64,000 bases of DNA from Chaetorhynchus papuensis (lineage: Eukaryota; Chordata; Aves; Passeriformes; Rhipiduridae): assembly GCA_013396525.1 (NCBI GenBank), contig VWYX01001275.1, positions 62,001 to 126,000 of the forward strand, given 5' to 3'. Shown piece by piece: positions 1-14,250 of the stretch (position 1 is its first letter; each line of letters begins with the position of its first letter). A program made the translations under genes and the position numbers. Under the pieces are notes generated by a model. It was given only the letters and a program-made list of their open reading frames with translations, was not told the origin of the DNA and ran no database searches.

Positions 1-501
1 TTCACCGTCACAGCATGTGTTGTGATGGCTTTAACAGTCCTTTTGGTTTGTTGACATGTGGAGGCCTTGCCTTGGCTAGCCAAATGGCCTTAAACCAAAA
101 ACAATCTGTTTTTAAAGGGTAAAGAAAGCCAAGGAATTCCCCAATGCCTTGTCCCAGAGCCATATATGGGAGCTTGGGTGGGTGGAGGCTGTGGAATGCT
201 TTCTGCAGCTGCTAGCATGGAGAGGGCTGTTGTCCCACCAGGGAGCACCTTTGGTGGCTCTGGAGACAAGGATGCTTGGTTTGGCCTGGATCCAGCTGTG
301 TATTAGCCCCATGCAGCTCTTGATGTTCTTGGGCATGGCAAGCAGTTTCATTAAATCACAGATGATGTTTGCATTCATTTCATGTGTTACTCTTATTTAA
401 ATCTTCCAGTAAAAATGTGACCGTTCTTTGGTTTGATTGCCATGAGATGTGAATTAACTCCTCCTCACTTGTTGTGTTTTGTTGGTTTTTGTTTTCCATA
501 G
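1..501 (+). other. EAF1: Last intron of the EAF-family gene (3' part)
   Basis: This sequence precedes the last coding exon and ends in a T-rich tract followed by CCATAG, a good 3' splice site (AG at 500-501). No coding signal or repeat is recognised in it. Short open frames on both strands here have no family resemblance and are treated as chance. Confidence 0.6.
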
Positions 502-548
502 GAAATGACTTGCAGTTGAGTGAGTCTGGGAGTGACAGTGATGACTAG
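502..548 (+). CDS. EAF1: ELL-associated factor, last coding exon (probably EAF1)
   Basis: The exon opens with the last two bases of an Arg codon and then reads NDLQLSESGSDSDD followed by TAG at 546-548. This acidic, serine-rich C-terminus is the conserved end of ELL-associated factors. In the known family these nuclear proteins bind ELL and stimulate transcription elongation by RNA polymerase II, and the acidic serine-rich C-terminal half acts as a transactivation region. Only 15 residues lie in the window; the rest of the gene is to the left. As I recall the family, EAF1 and EAF2 end almost identically, so this exon alone cannot separate them. EAF1 is preferred because both EAF1 (human 3p25) and MTURN (human 7p14) relatives are expected on the large avian chromosome corresponding to chicken 2. 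The splice phase, the acceptor and the stop are all seen directly. Confidence 0.8.
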
Positions 549-2322
549 AGGCTGAGGTTCTGCTGTTTCTGTTACATATACATGAAGAACTAATTTACCT
601 TGAAGTGATCCTATTGCTTATGAAGAGGAGCTGGCACAGAGATAGTTCCATGTGTGGAATTTTAATAGAAGAAATGCATAGCCCTACAAAATAATAGATG
701 TTGAGGGCTGTTTTACTGTGTGAATTAAGTGTATATATTGTGTATATTCTTATTCTGGTAAAAGCTTTGAATAGATATGTACAGTGGGTAAGCCAATGTG
801 TGTTCCTGTCCACCATCTGCAAGTTTAACATGTAACTATGTGAGGTCATCTGAAAATTTCTTGTTTGTAGGAGATGTTCAGCTCATCATGACTTTGTCAG
901 GGGACTTTTGTATATAGGGTGAGCATGTGCTGACAATGAGTTTTTTTTAAAAAAACTCACACATGCAGGAACTAGTGTGTGCACTGAAGTGGGACTGCCA
1001 TAAATTAAGTTTCAATACTAAGTTGATTTCTTTGGGTTGGGACTTTTCTAATGCCTTTTTATTGCTATTTATGGTTGATTTAATAGACTGACTTTTAACC
1101 AGTTGGAAAATAGGAATGATTAAACCATGTTTGTCACAAACCTTGCTGCACCAGTGCCTTATAAGCAGGTTTTTTAAATAGTGCTTCAATTCCTGCCACC
1201 TTCCCTGTAGGAGCAATACTGAAACCTCCTCAGATTGCTTCTGCAAACAAGAGCTGTGTGTCACATACAGCCTGATGTGCTCTGAGGGCAGTGACTCTGG
1301 CAAGATAAAGGATATACATCAGTCACCTAAACTCATCCAAGTAAGAATCAGATCAGGATTTTCTTTAGCAACTGAAGTGTCTCGTTTAACTCAGATGTTC
1401 AGACCTAGTCTTCAGAAATACTTAGAGCCCAACTACTAGTGACATTGCCACGCCACAAATGCAAAATATTTGACTTACTGAAATTTTACAACTGGAGCCC
1501 TCTTTGCAGTTTCCTAGAGAATGCAAAAAAAAGAGAGGTGACTAAACAAGTAGCCATGAAACAGCAGAAGTCTCCCTCCCACCACAGTTGTCAAGGTAGA
1601 CTTTAGTCCATAGTGTTCATTGGACGAGATCTCTTTGTGCTTGGCAGGAGTACACAGAACGTGAAATATTTGCCTAGGGTGAAATTCACCCCCGTTTAAA
1701 GGGGGTTTAAAGGGTGCTTAGTTGGATTATCGTTAACTTTTTTGCTCACATGGAAAATGAGTGCCATAGGCAGCCTCTCAGAGCTTGAACACCAGGGTGA
1801 CTTTTTAAAAATCAAAATTCCGCTGACATAGGACAAGTTGCACCATAGTTGTGGTGTAAGCCTGGGGAATGGGAAGCTGAATCAAATGCCTCTCCATTCT
1901 CAGGTGGCTGCTTTGCACTGCTCTCATCTGTTAGTTTGTGTTTTAACTCCTGTTTGTTTACTGAGCTCTATCCTTTTTTTTAACATGTTGAAGAGCAAGG
2001 GGACATTTGAAGGGAGATTTTATTAAATGGTTTATTTTTTTGCATTAGATACATATTTAGGCATATTTTTGCATTATTGTACATACATTTAAAAATACTT
2101 GGTTTTTTTAAAGTGTTTTGTGATGTGGGTATGTATTTTAATGGACAATTATGAAATATACTTGATGAAAAGCCACAATTGCTCTTCTTTTTTTTTTTTC
2201 TTTTCTCTTTCTTTTTCCTTGTTCCTCCTCTGACAGTAAAAATGGTCTGTTTTAACAAGCTTGTACCAATTTGGGATTTTACACTTTGGTACAGGAGATC
2301 TGCATGGTGTGGTTTGCAGTGT

Positions 2323-2328
2323 AATAAA
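2323..2328 (+). terminator. Candidate polyadenylation signal of the EAF gene
   Basis: Canonical AATAAA about 1.8 kb past the stop codon. Whether it is used, rather than the one at 2552, cannot be told from sequence. Confidence 0.4.
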
Positions 2329-2551
2329 TGTTAATGCTGCTCCTGACTCTCCCCCAGCTAAAGATCTGAATAAGCAGGGAGACATTTTTCAGATGCCATT
2401 TCCCCATTACTGAGTAAATTCCTGAGTTGACATTATTTGCACTCAAATGGAAAAGCAGCAGAGTGCAGCATTTTCATTGCTTACCATCCACTGCCTGCTC
2501 ATGTACTCTAAAGCCCAGGACATGTCATAGGAAGTTTATCAATTATGTGTA

Positions 2552-2557
2552 AATAAA
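2552..2557 (+). terminator. Candidate polyadenylation signal of the EAF gene
   Basis: Canonical AATAAA about 2.0 kb past the stop codon, in AT-rich sequence. It is an alternative to the signal at 2323. Confidence 0.4.
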
Positions 2558-5500
2558 AGATATGAAACTTTAGAGGGTAAGATAGCACCGGGATACATTG
2601 ATTTGAATCGCCACTTTAATTGCAGATTAGATCAGCAAGTGGGAAAGCTTCATTCAGATAATTGATTTCTGCCTTGTTTTTGTACTCTAGGCCACGTTTT
2701 CCCGCTCATCCCTCCCTGACAGATTTTTTTCCCCCCTCTCTGTTTGTTGGTAACCAAATTAACCTATTTTCATACAACTACACCACTTTTAAACCCCATT
2801 TGGCCGTGCTTTGCATCCCCCTCAGATGCATCATATCAAGGGTGCCCTGTTGTTCATGGGCTGTTTATGTGCCCTTTTCCACACCCAGGTGAGTAACCGC
2901 ATCCTGCTCGAGGGAGGGCGTGAGGCAGCCAGTCCCTAGGAGTGTGTGACCAGCCCTTCCCTCCCTGCCACTGTCCCAGGCAGCTCCTGGCATCTCCTGC
3001 CTGAGGAGCTCTCTGCCATCTCCACCCTTCCCACGGTTCTCAGGTACCAGGAATGTGTTTTGTGAAGGTGAACCATGCAGTGGGCAACTTCTAAGATCAG
3101 AAGAGGTGGCTGCCACCAGCAGCAGCAATATGTTGGTTTTTTCTGAATACACGTGAGTGTTTTGAAGCCATAGCCACAGCCTGACATTTTTATTGAGGCC
3201 CTTGAAATTTTATGTTTCCTGCATTAAGAGATATTAAATGTTGTCTTATCTGTTCCTATTAGACAGCTGTTCATTGGTTCATAATTTGCAGCAGGTTTCA
3301 TTTGGATGGAAAATGGAATCCAAGCAGTTATTTAGAATTTTCTTAATTAGTTGGCAATATCTTTAACATGCTGGAGAAATAAGTTGACTAAAATGTTTTG
3401 ATTAAGCCTGTTAATGAAAGAAAGTATTCCTGATTATTCCTGGTAGGTCCTAATCCTGCAGGATTTTAGCACTAGCACATCTTATCACCACACAATAATT
3501 TTTCCACATAAAGCAGGAATGTCTTTTATATGCCAGTTAGTTAAAATGTGAATTAACAGTGTATGTGGAATGCAATTATGAGAATGAACCGAAACTAAGG
3601 ATTTCCTTGCGTTCATGGAGAGCTGCCTGCTGGCCATGGCAGGGTGAGCAGTTCAAGGCAGCTTTGGTTTCTGATGGTTTCTTCTGTTCAGTGACTTCAT
3701 CCATTTCAGTGGTTTGGCTTTCCTTAAACTTCCCCAGCAAACATGGCCTGCTTATGACTTCCCATAACTAGAATTGCTGTAGGAGTAATAAAGAATAATG
3801 ATTTAATTCGATTCAAATAGATTGTCACAATTTCAAATATTGTTACTTTTTTTTTTTTTTTTTATAAAAAGGCTTGGTTTCCAAAGGGACAAATTCAGTC
3901 ATCTGCTTGACTGTGTGGGATGTCTTAAAATACACAATTGCAGCAATGCCCAAGCTCATGTTTCAGATTTTAGTCATGTGCAGAAAAACTTCCACCCATC
4001 TCTGCCCTTGCTCCAGCCCCAAGGGCTGAGCAGCCCTGCCCTCAGGCACAGCTTGAGTCACTCCAGCCTAGCCACAGGAGCAGCCACCTCCGGGCAAAAG
4101 GTGTCCCAGTCCCCTGATGACAGTCACATGTGTAAGAGCTCGTGGCACTGCCCTTTCTGGTTCCACCAAAGCGTCCCCCTCCTCTCACGAGTCTTGGCTG
4201 AACTCATTTTGTGGAGAAGGCAGACTGATGGAAAAAGGTTTTTCTTCAGTGTGTCTTGGAATAGCTCTGCATTTGACTGTGGGTAGTACATCTATTTTGA
4301 AGATGCTCTGCCTTAGTTGATTTGCACAGTTTCCTGTATTATAGACTAGATATAGGCCTGTTTATAGATATGTATAGAAAGGGTTTGATGTGCCAAATGT
4401 CTTTTTTCTCCTTCAAAGTCCATTTACTTGAGTTGTCAAAAAAAAGAAAAAAAGTTCAACAATCCATGCATGTCTACTTTTTTTTTTTCATTTGAAAACT
4501 AAGAGAAACATAACCTGGAAATGCCTGTGATAGATAAGAACACTTATTTTCAGTAATTGCCTATTCAGTGTGCTAGCTGCTGAGTCAGAGAGATCCTGTG
4601 GAAAACACAGGTGCCCAGGAATGGGCATCTTGATGGGATGAAGGCTTCTGATGAAAACTGTGGATTGAGCTGCTGACAATGAATGACGACATCTTGGGTG
4701 TGTCTGGTTATTTACAATTTGTTATACCCACACAAATACGTGTGCTATCAAAAGGAACAGGGTATTGCTGATTATTGCCTCACAAACAAAAGCTGCTATG
4801 TTGGGGACAGACATGGGAACTAAAAGTAGTTGATCATACACCCAAACCCTGTTCTCAGAAGATGATAAACAAAACTAAGAGTCACTTAGGCAATAGCTAC
4901 CTCTGGTTTATGTGAGAAGGGTGTGTATATAAATGGAAAAGTCTCTGTTTAGCTGTTGCTTCCTATTCCCTCTGCTTACACTCCCTTCCTTTCTTTCTTT
5001 TGTAACTCCATTACTTCTAGCATAGTTATGCTTTCTGCTGCCAAAGTCCTGCAGGAATTTACAGGAAAGGGGGTAGGTGTTGTTACAAATGCATTGGCTG
5101 TATTCACCCGTGCTCTAAACTTACTGTAAGTGACAAAGACCTTGTGAATGGACCCACCTTCCTCCCCCTCCTTGTCTCTGCCTTTATGAGGACTAAACAG
5201 TATTCCTTTGGACGAGAGAAGGAAAGGGCAAGGTGACAGAGGGTGAAAGACCTCAAGCTGATGCTGCATATGTTGAGGATGCTGTCAGGGAGCCATGGCC
5301 TGAGCTAGCCCGACTTGATCTCACAGTATTGTTGTAAATTGAACACAAAATTCATTGCTACCACTGCCCTGTGGCTGGCAGGAGAGGAGTGGAGGTTGGA
5401 GAAAAAATAGGTTGAAAATACCTTGCTAAAGGGATTTATGCAGGAGTTTTGATGGGATGATTTGCCTTGATAAGTTTCATTTTGCTGTGTCAGTGAGTTT

Positions 5501-8500
5501 TTGTGTGCCCCGGGTAGTGGGGGTACCCACACTTCCCTAACTTTTTAGGCAGATGTTGGTGGAAGCAGGGACTGGAGTGAGGCTGACATGTTTTGTTCTT
5601 CTGTGTGCTGCTGGATTTAGTCCAACTGTATGCTTTTTAAATGGCACTGACAACTAAATGAGACAACTGATGGGATATCTCAGAAGGAATCATATGAATC
5701 GAAATCCCACAGAACCTGTAAGTTCTCATACCTCTGACTTTAGTTCTCATAAACTGTTGTAAAAACAGGGCTTTGTGAAGGGCAGAGTGTAAAAAGGCAC
5801 TAAACATCATGTTGAAGGTTTTACATGAAAATTTTGACCTGTGTTTCTTCCCAGACCAGGTAGCTTTGTTGCAGGATGTTGTTTGAAAACTTTTGAGGCA
5901 CAGGGTCAGCTCTGAAGGAAAAACATGCCCTGCATGCTGCAAGTAAGATATAGCTGTCCACCCCTTTGCCACGCCAGTCAGCCCATAAATTCTGCCATCA
6001 CCCCTCCATAACTTAGGAATTGGCTTTTTCCTCCATAGCTCTGACACCTCCTTAACATTTTCCTACTGCCAGACATTAACAACACAAACAAAACTGAACA
6101 AGCACCTGCTTAGGAAAACAGCTACCAAACACTTCAGTGAGCAGCATGGGTTTTACTCCGGTGCTTCCAATAAGTATCAAGATTGTGATCGTCTGCTAGG
6201 AACACAGAGCCTCTGATATGGGCCCTGGATGCTCATCACACCTAACAAAGATGACAAAAAATTGTGTAAGTGTATGGGACATGTACCAAAATTGCCAATT
6301 ACGCCAGAGCCACTGGCTGTGCCATGTGTGCATTGGGAAGCTTCACTGGGAGGAGATGTTTGGGAGCGGTTTGCACAGAGGAGATGACAGCAGGGCCATT
6401 GATGGGACTGAGGTGGAGAGGACACAAAGGTGAGAGACCATCCAGTGATGGCAGCCACAGTGTTCTGTCAGCTGAGTCACACCACAGCCTCATAGCAGCC
6501 CAGCACAATCAAGGTGAGAGGGCACCTACGTGGTGGAGAAGCTTTGAATGCCCTGAGAGGTGCTGGTAGCTGTCACCCTCTCCTTCACAACGTACAAAGT
6601 GTTATATTTAGGTGTGCAGTCATTGTGTAATTAGGAAAGAAAGAGTCATTTGGGTCTGGGTGCTGGAGAGCGATGGCAGAAGGGAAGGGTAGGGATGGGG
6701 GTCACTCTGCAGCTGCAGGCTGTGGTGGTTACCTGCTCTTTTCAAAGTGGAGGTAGTGGGTCTTAAGACAAGGGACATCACCAGTTCCCACTGGGAGTAA
6801 GGATTCTGATTGAGCCAGACCCCAAGAAGTGACTTCCAAAGCCAGCTCTGCTATAATCCTGTCTTACTCCAAATTAATTTTTCAGGTTTATGCAAGACAC
6901 TAAGATGCTTTACCTCAGAAACAGAGCCAGATTTTTCTTCCATACTACTGAGGCTGGACTCAGCATTATAAATAAAATGGTGTAAATGAGAAAATAAAGC
7001 CTCTGATTAACCATTAGCCAGTCAAAATACCAGGCTTGGTGGTTAATCAATCCAGCCAGTGAACTCACTTCCCAAATGCCATCAAGAGATGTTAAGGTGC
7101 AGTAAATACACTGCAGCTGTGTCTGTGCTAGCAAGCGGCACAGGCCGGGAGCAGATCCATAATGCAGGAGAGTGCTGAGATTGCGATGTGCACACTGTCC
7201 GCCTTTCATGTGAGAGGAAGCCACCTCTTGTGCCCTCTTCACGATGCAAACCACAGCAGGGTAAGTAGGGATGATTGGGGCATTCACTTTGTAAGTGCTC
7301 TCCCGACCTGGGCTAACTACTAATGTGTAGGCACATTGCGTGAACTGGCCCCGTTCCAGCTTCTCTGCAAAAACACTGGGATAAGGAACACATTAAGAAA
7401 TATTGCTTAATCCCAGAAGCATCATTCTAGGCCTTATGGAGACATTCTTAGTATGGAATTAATATATGAATCATACTGAATAATAACAACACAGGATCAA
7501 ATACCTAAGACAACCATTTTTTTAAAAAAATCTTTTTCCACAGGAGAAACTCTTCTTTTCACAGGCTTTAAGGCATGATCAGTATTCCTAATTAATACAT
7601 ACAAATCTCCACCTTACAAGGTGCTAAGTGACTATGCCAAGTCAGAAGGAGGGCTGTCAGCAGTACAGCTAGGACCAGGCTCCAGGCTTTCCCATCTAAT
7701 CCTATCAGCGGCCTCATGCCCACGACAGCTTGCCCCGTGCAGGAAGGCATCCCAAGAGACTGAGGCTGGGATCGAGTCTGATTTCCAGAGAACAGCTTTT
7801 AATTGCAGATCAATGATCAATGCTCTTTGCTTTTAGAAGCTTAGGCTAACCTTGGGAAGGAGGGGAGCTTTCTTTGCCGTGGGATGTTGACCTGGCCAAT
7901 GCCATTGCTGTCACTGCCTGTGCTCAGTTTTTCATTACTCTTCCCCTAAAGCAAGTGACTGTGTCAGAAATAAGGGATGCTTCCAGCATCAGTGTGGACT
8001 TACAGAGCAATTGCAGCAGAAGTTAGGGCAAGGTCTGGGCCAGTGCTGTGCTTGGGAAAAGACCCTCAGGGTACGATGTGCCAGATACTGCCCTATCTGT
8101 GTCAGTTCACACCAGTGCTTGTACCAGTATCCTTTTTTTCTCTCATAGACAATACAATCAATTTCCCTCTGCTTCTCCCCTCCTTTAGAAGGAAAGTAAA
8201 TCACTGCAGTTAAAATCATAAGTCCTCGTAAAAACCTGCTTGTGCCCAGAAAGCTAAGTACCAGAGCTTGCCTAAAGCTTAGGGAGAAATGGCATCTTTT
8301 TCAATAAATTTACATCTCTAAATAGATGATAAGTGTTGAATCAATTTCCATATGTTTAAAATAGCAGAGCATTAAGGATTCTGGCACTTCAAGCAATCAA
8401 CTAATTTGTGACTATTATGAGAATATCTTTTATATTAGTGGAGCAATTCATCTGAAAATCAGGGATGGTCTGCAGCTCTGTGCCCTCTCAATATCATAAA

Positions 8501-9802
8501 GGATCACAAATCAACAAAAAAAAAAAATCCTGTTTGTTTGCCTGAAGAGATTATGGTGCCTTATGACATTCAGGTCTTTGCAAAGTCACCTTTCAGCTCT
8601 TAATAAGCCAATTCATAATGTCTCCCCCACCTGGCTTTCCTGGCTCCACGGTCTGCTCATGGATACACAGATCCAGCGATGAACAAGAGTGTGGGCAGAT
8701 GCTTCCTGGTGAAAAAGGCAGGAACTGTGATGTACCAACTTCTGCATCCAAAAAAGATGCAAGGGCAGAAGCTATCCAGTGCTCTCCTCCCATTTTTTCC
8801 CATCCCTGTATCCAGTCTGGGCTCACTAAGCCTCATGTCAGCCTCATGTCTGGCTGGCTGCTTGCTGAGCCTCAGCTGACCAGCCCTAAAAAAAGGTCAC
8901 AACTCTTCATTCCTACCATTGTGTCTGTGTCTGAAACATACCATTTCCAAAAGCACACAGAATGTTAAATGTGTGCACAGCCTGAGCTTCAGAAAGCTTC
9001 AAGGAAAATCAACTTCTTTCAAAATCAGCTGGTGTTGGTTTTACCAGCATGTGGCAGGATGAGGGCTTTGTACCAGGCTTCGAGAGTCAGAATAAAGGGA
9101 GGATGGATGAAAAGCTTCAGGTGAAGGGCTCCACGGTTAATCCAGCCTTGTGTCACCCTCAGCTTGCTGAGTCATCAAATACTTCCATCGTATTTTGGCA
9201 CCCTGTTCCCAATGTAGCGTGCCATTGCTCTGATAAGTACATGGCACTATCAAACCAGCAGAGACAGGGCTGTTCCTGCACAGCACCCAGCAATGCAGTG
9301 TGATACTGCTGGCCTGAATGTCAACAGCAATGCAGACTCCACAACTGCCTGCCTGCAGGACCAGGAAGATGGCAGTGCATCAGTATATTCTCCCTCACAT
9401 TTAACATGTGATCTTCCTATTCCTAAAGAGCAGAGACTAGGAGGAGGACTGATTCAGGGCTTTCTTGATGCCTTTTTAAAATTTAGGTTCATATTTTGGA
9501 GCTGGCAGTGCCACCAGGGAAAGCTGCTAATTAAGCAAGTGGATTTTTTGTAGCCCAGATCTTCATCACTATTTATGTGTTTAATTTCTTACTGCCAAAG
9601 CAATAGGATGTTCAGCCACTGACCTCAAAAGGAGGATTTGTGGTAGCAACAGGATCTTTATTCTACACAGATTTTAAACTATATTTTAACTTAACTGAGA
9701 AACCGTGCACTTCTAACTCACTTTCCCTCTAAAACATGTTCTTGGCTTGGGTTATTCCTCAAAGTTTTCTTGCTGTTTCCTCAACTCCATTTACCATTGG
9801 GT

Positions 9803-9826
9803 AAAAAAAAAAAAAAAAAAAAAAAA
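9803..9826. repeat. Poly-A run (24 bases)
   Basis: An uninterrupted run of 24 A. No SINE or LINE body precedes it, so it is called a simple homopolymer. Confidence 0.95.
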
Positions 9827-10634
9827 GGGGAACCCAAAGCAAAGAGGACAGCCACAGCTGTGCTCCTCATTAAAGACAAGATAAACACAGACTGCTGTCT
9901 GGAAAGCTGAGTATCCTCAGGAGCAGGGAAGTAAGGTGGGGGAACAATTTGCAAGATACCAACATGTTGGCTCCTGGACTCCAGCCTAGAACTGATCTGT
10001 GGGCCAAAAGTCACTCAGCTTGAGTCCCTGGAACAACACCCTGCTGCTTTGCTGCAGCAAGATATGTAATGCTGTTACAGGCTCAGTGGAAACACTGTGA
10101 GGGTGCAAACACCACTGGAAGCCCTGCACAGACCAGGCTTTTGCAGGGACAGCTCTTTCAGCACCTCTCTCAAGCAAGTGCAAGTGTCAAGGGCACTCCG
10201 GGTGTGTGAAAAGCATGTTGTGAACGAACCGGTACAGATAAAAATAAGAAATACTTTCTTTTTAAAGCTCCATGGTGTCAGGGTCTATGAGGGGTTGCCC
10301 GTGAAGGGATCAACCCCCCTCAGCTATTTTATTTCTGTTAGGATTTCTTGATGCTTTTATTTTCTGGAAGAAGGGAACCAGTCTTTCCTTAGGAGACTGA
10401 ACTGCAGATACAGCGTAGAGATGCAAGAGAACAAGCTGACACAGCACAGCAGCTAAGGGTGTATCTCTTATAATTTACTGGAGCTCACCCTCCTGACCTT
10501 TCTGTATTTGGATCAGCAGGGAGGGTGCGTAATGAGGGCTGCAGGAGGGCAATCGGGTTCTTACAGCTGGTCAGGCGAATTAATGCGAATTGCCTGGCAG
10601 TTCACCAAAAGCAGACCAATGAGGGCTCTTCATC

Positions 10635-10663
10635 AAAAAAAAAAAACAGCAAAAAAAAAAAAA
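10635..10663. repeat. Double A-run with a CAGC spacer
   Basis: Twelve A, CAGC, then thirteen A. It is a low-complexity tract with no element body next to it. Confidence 0.9.
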
Positions 10664-13441
10664 TCTTGAAGGTGGCTGGTCAATGGGTGGAATTTGTCAG
10701 ATTTCTAACCCGCTGTAGAGGAGAAGAGTGGCTCAGTGTTTCAGAGAAACACCACAGCTGCGGGCAAGTTGCATTTGTCTGACACATTTCAGAAACCCTT
10801 CTGCTCCTCCACCTTCCGCAGCTTCTCGCTTTGCCTTCCCTACATGCCTTTTCCCAGTGTCGTTGTGTCCAGGGGGAATAGAGAATTAGTAATCACTTAG
10901 CAAGGTACTCTGCCCTTCCTTAGCCTTCTAGACCACACTCACCACCAGGCATTGCAGAGGCAAGGGCTTTTGTAAAGGTAACTCCAGGGAGCCAGGTACT
11001 TCGAAAACCTTCCCCTCCACACCTCCTCCAATCCATGCAAATGACAGAAAATTGGTTCATCCACTCAGCCCTCATGCTGACATTCCTCTCTGACCAGACT
11101 CTAATTTCTGTGGAGGTAGAGCACCTCCATAAAATCAGAAGTCACCTGTAAAATGCTGATATTTATATTTTTGTTCCAACTAGCATGGCTATGGCAGTGC
11201 ACATGCTCTCCCTTCCTACCGCTCTCCATATGCTCTCCAAAGTGAAATGCCTTTTCCAGCAGGTGATAGTTACTGGCTACTGGCATCCCTCTGAAACGAT
11301 CTAGCAACGTTTCCCTGCCCTCTCTATCGATCAGGGCAATGGAAAGCATCAGAGCTGCTATGTTCCAGAAGGAGATGGAAATGGAAGTGCATCCCCTCAG
11401 GGTAGGGGAAAATACTTTCCCTCTGGTTTCTCTTCTGATAGCTATCCTTGCCACAGGAGACAGCTCCTTGACCCCCCCCCCTTCTCTCCCAAGAAGGCAC
11501 TTGCTCCTCTTATGTGGCCATGCTTTGGGGCATGGATGCTCATGGGTATTTGGAGCAAGTAGGAAGACAAACCACGTGTGGGATTTCAGTATACAGTATT
11601 TCAGAAAAGCTCGGGCATTGTACAACTCTGTTGGTCATCTCCTCATCTCGTCAAAGAAGCAGCGGGTGCTTCTGGTTTTCACTTGCAGAGAGGCATAAGG
11701 GTGTCATGAGCATTGCACCTGCCTTGCATCCACATGTCCATCCCTCAGCCCCTGGCATCAGCACAATGGTCAGGGCCACCGAGCCTGGCTTGCTTTGCTA
11801 GCAGCACTTCTGCATTGCCAAAATCACTACCCTTTACCAGGCTGCTTTTATAATCTGCTTTTGGGGTACAGGTGTTAGAGCAAAGAGACCCATCACATGT
11901 AAATAAACAAATAATCACATCTGTCTGATTTGAATGGCTGCACTGTCAGACATGACAAAGGATTTTGCAGCGCATGCTGCAATAAGATATTTAAAATCTC
12001 ATTTGAAACCTGTCAGCTTCCCTACTCCACAGAAGGGAGATAACGAACACCACAAAGTGATGTTTTAAGGACTAAAAAGATGTTCATGTGGGGCTTTGAA
12101 AATGCACATAAATCATAGGTGTTAACACTGAGACCCCATTTATTTGAATTGTGCCTGTTGACAGTGCAGCCTTGACCTCCCCTTGCTGCTATCGGCCAGG
12201 GCGCTGCCGGACAGGAGGACACGGCTGCCTGGCTGCCCACCTTGGGATGCCCCAAACCCAACAGCCCCAACAGGAGAGGCCAAGGCTTCACTCCCACCAC
12301 CACGTCCCCACCCAATGCCAACGTGGTCTTTGGGGAGGATAGAAAAAAAAGCCAGATCTCAGAGAAGCACAAAGAGACAGTGGGATTGGGATTGACCTTG
12401 GTGTCTGACTCCTGTGGCAGGGGAGGTATCTGCCCAAGTGGTGGCTTCCTGCCCACTGGTTGCAGGCAAGCACTTAGGAGAAAATATTTTTCCATGTCCT
12501 GTTTTAATGCTAATACTGAACTGTATTTGGAAAAGAAAACCCCGAATACCCAATGACGAGAGAATGTTAAAGTTGAAAAGTCCTGCACGGGACTCACAGC
12601 TCTGCCAATACCTGGAACCCTGACAGTCTGCAGTATCATTTGGTTTTCTGCAGGACCCCTGCCTCCTTCAGGAAGTGGCAAGAGGTTTAGGACTTCCTCT
12701 CGAGTTATTCAGGACTCACTGCTCCAGCCCCAGGCTGCCTGCAGAGCACAGGTCTTCCACAAGTACCCCACACAGCGAGTGCTTTGCAGCTATTACTGCA
12801 CGCACCTCCCCAGGCCTGTGCAGTAGGTAGGAGACTGATGTTGCCTCATTTTCCCCTGGAGAAGAGACATGTGCCAGGACCAGGATAAGTACCTACAAGA
12901 GCACACCCAGATTCTGAGATCCGAGGCACCTAGACCAGCGGTTTTGGAACACTGGTAATTCTTACCGTGTTTTGCACATTCAGAGCACAGCTCCAAGTGT
13001 AATGAGGAGTGTTCAGCACTTGCCACTCTAATATCACCCCAGGCATGAGGGCATTGTCCAAAATATCTGTGCAGAATAAATGAAAAATCCTTTGGTGGAA
13101 AAAACAGCACATGCACAAAGGGGCTGAGTTACAGTTGCACAAGCACCCATGCTGTTGGCGTTTCCTGATACCTCAGTGCTCGGCGGTGGAGGTTTTTCTC
13201 TGTGGTATCATTAGCACCGAGTTCCGCTGCACCCCCGCCCACATCTGTGACAAGCCAGCGGGAGGAGACAGTGACCGAGGGGCCGAGAACAGCAGCGGGG
13301 CTGCTCGGAGCGTGCCCCAGGTCAGCCAGAGGCAGGGGGAATGTGTCCTCGCCGCAGCTTTGCTGCTGCTGCCATGCTCAGTCACATTCCCTCTGCAGCT
13401 CAGAGAATCGTTACTGCCACCATGCTCCAACCGAGCCAGTC

Positions 13442-13485
13442 CTCGGGGTCATTCAGGTTGGAAAAGACCTCTGGTGACCCCACCA
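13442..13485 (-). mobile_element. Possible short CR1 3'-end remnant
   Basis: The stretch around TTCAGGTTGGAAAAGACCTC matches the antisense of the CR1 3' terminal region seen in fuller form at 38442 and 40294. Only about 40 bases are recognisable and the terminal repeat is lost, so this may be chance similarity. Confidence 0.3.
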
Positions 13486-14250
13486 TTACTTTGGAGTGAT
13501 CGAATGATTTATGCACCAACTGATACACCCGATGGGAGTGTACGCTGTGTGACACTGACCCCACTGATCAGCTGGGCTTTTGGTACCTTGGGTATTTTCT
13601 GCCATGGAAATTGCAGTGGAACACCACTCAGAAGACCAGCAACAGCCACTGCGCTGCTTCACAGGCCAGTGTTCTCTTTGTCCGTGAAAACTTTTCTGCC
13701 CACTGCCACGTATGATTCCTGAGCTTCCAGCTGAAAATCCACCCAGGCCTGTGGGGATTTGTTTTCCTTTGCGGCACAGTGCACGCCAACGCAAATCTAA
13801 GGTCCTTTATAAATGTAGATCAGCTCTCGTATGTCTTATGCCTTGGCTGGACATACAGATAATCCCTTGGGATAAGATTGGAAGAGTAATGTGAACCTCA
13901 CTGCAAACCCACAGATTCACGGTAACAGGACGGTGAGCCACGGGGAACCTCCATAAAGCTTTCCAGTGTCACGGGGTGAATCTGCCTGTATTCGGACAGC
14001 CCAACAGCCTACACTTGGGTGGCTCCCACGGAACCCGGCACGGGGGGTACCCGTGCCTTCAGCACAATGGGTGCTGCCGAGATTCCGACCCAGTTCTGGG
14101 AAGAGGGATGCGAAGCGGCGAGGCGAGGCACGGTCTCGCCGACAGCGCCTTCATGCGTGGGCTTTTCTTTCCTTTTTTTTTTCCTTCCCCTCCCGCAAGT
14201 TGCCAGAAGGCGTCGAGTCGATTGTCTGCGGCGAATTCCAGCGGGGCCGG

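Larger units (their letters stand above)
549..2575 (+). other. EAF1: Probable 3' UTR of the EAF-family gene
   Basis: After the stop codon the sequence is AT-rich with T- and A-rich tracts (for example 2035-2170), as in long vertebrate 3' UTRs, and no further exon is seen. AATAAA hexamers occur at 2323-2328 and 2552-2557; a third is at about 3786. The end is set at the second hexamer plus a short cleavage distance and is an inference. Several open frames of 60-118 codons on both strands here have no recognisable domain. Confidence 0.5.
2576..13440. other. Intergenic DNA between the EAF gene and MTURN
   Basis: No exon, RNA gene or sizeable mobile element is recognised. It contains homopolymer runs (3847-3863 T, 9803-9826 A, 10635-10663 A-rich, 11472-11481 C) and some AT-rich stretches around 6950-7060, 7380-7600 and 8290-8460. 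The longest open frames (12022-12681 minus, 219 codons; 11101-11625 minus, 174 codons) show no domain, no plausible splice context and no biased composition, so they are not called. Confidence 0.6.

Noticed and set aside
11101..11625. 174-codon open frame on the minus strand
   Set aside because: No family resemblance, no promoter or splice context, and overlapping frames on the + strand.
12022..12681. 219-codon open frame on the minus strand
   Set aside because: No recognisable domain; the same bases are open in several overlapping frames on both strands, and the composition is locally GC-rich. It looks like a chance frame.
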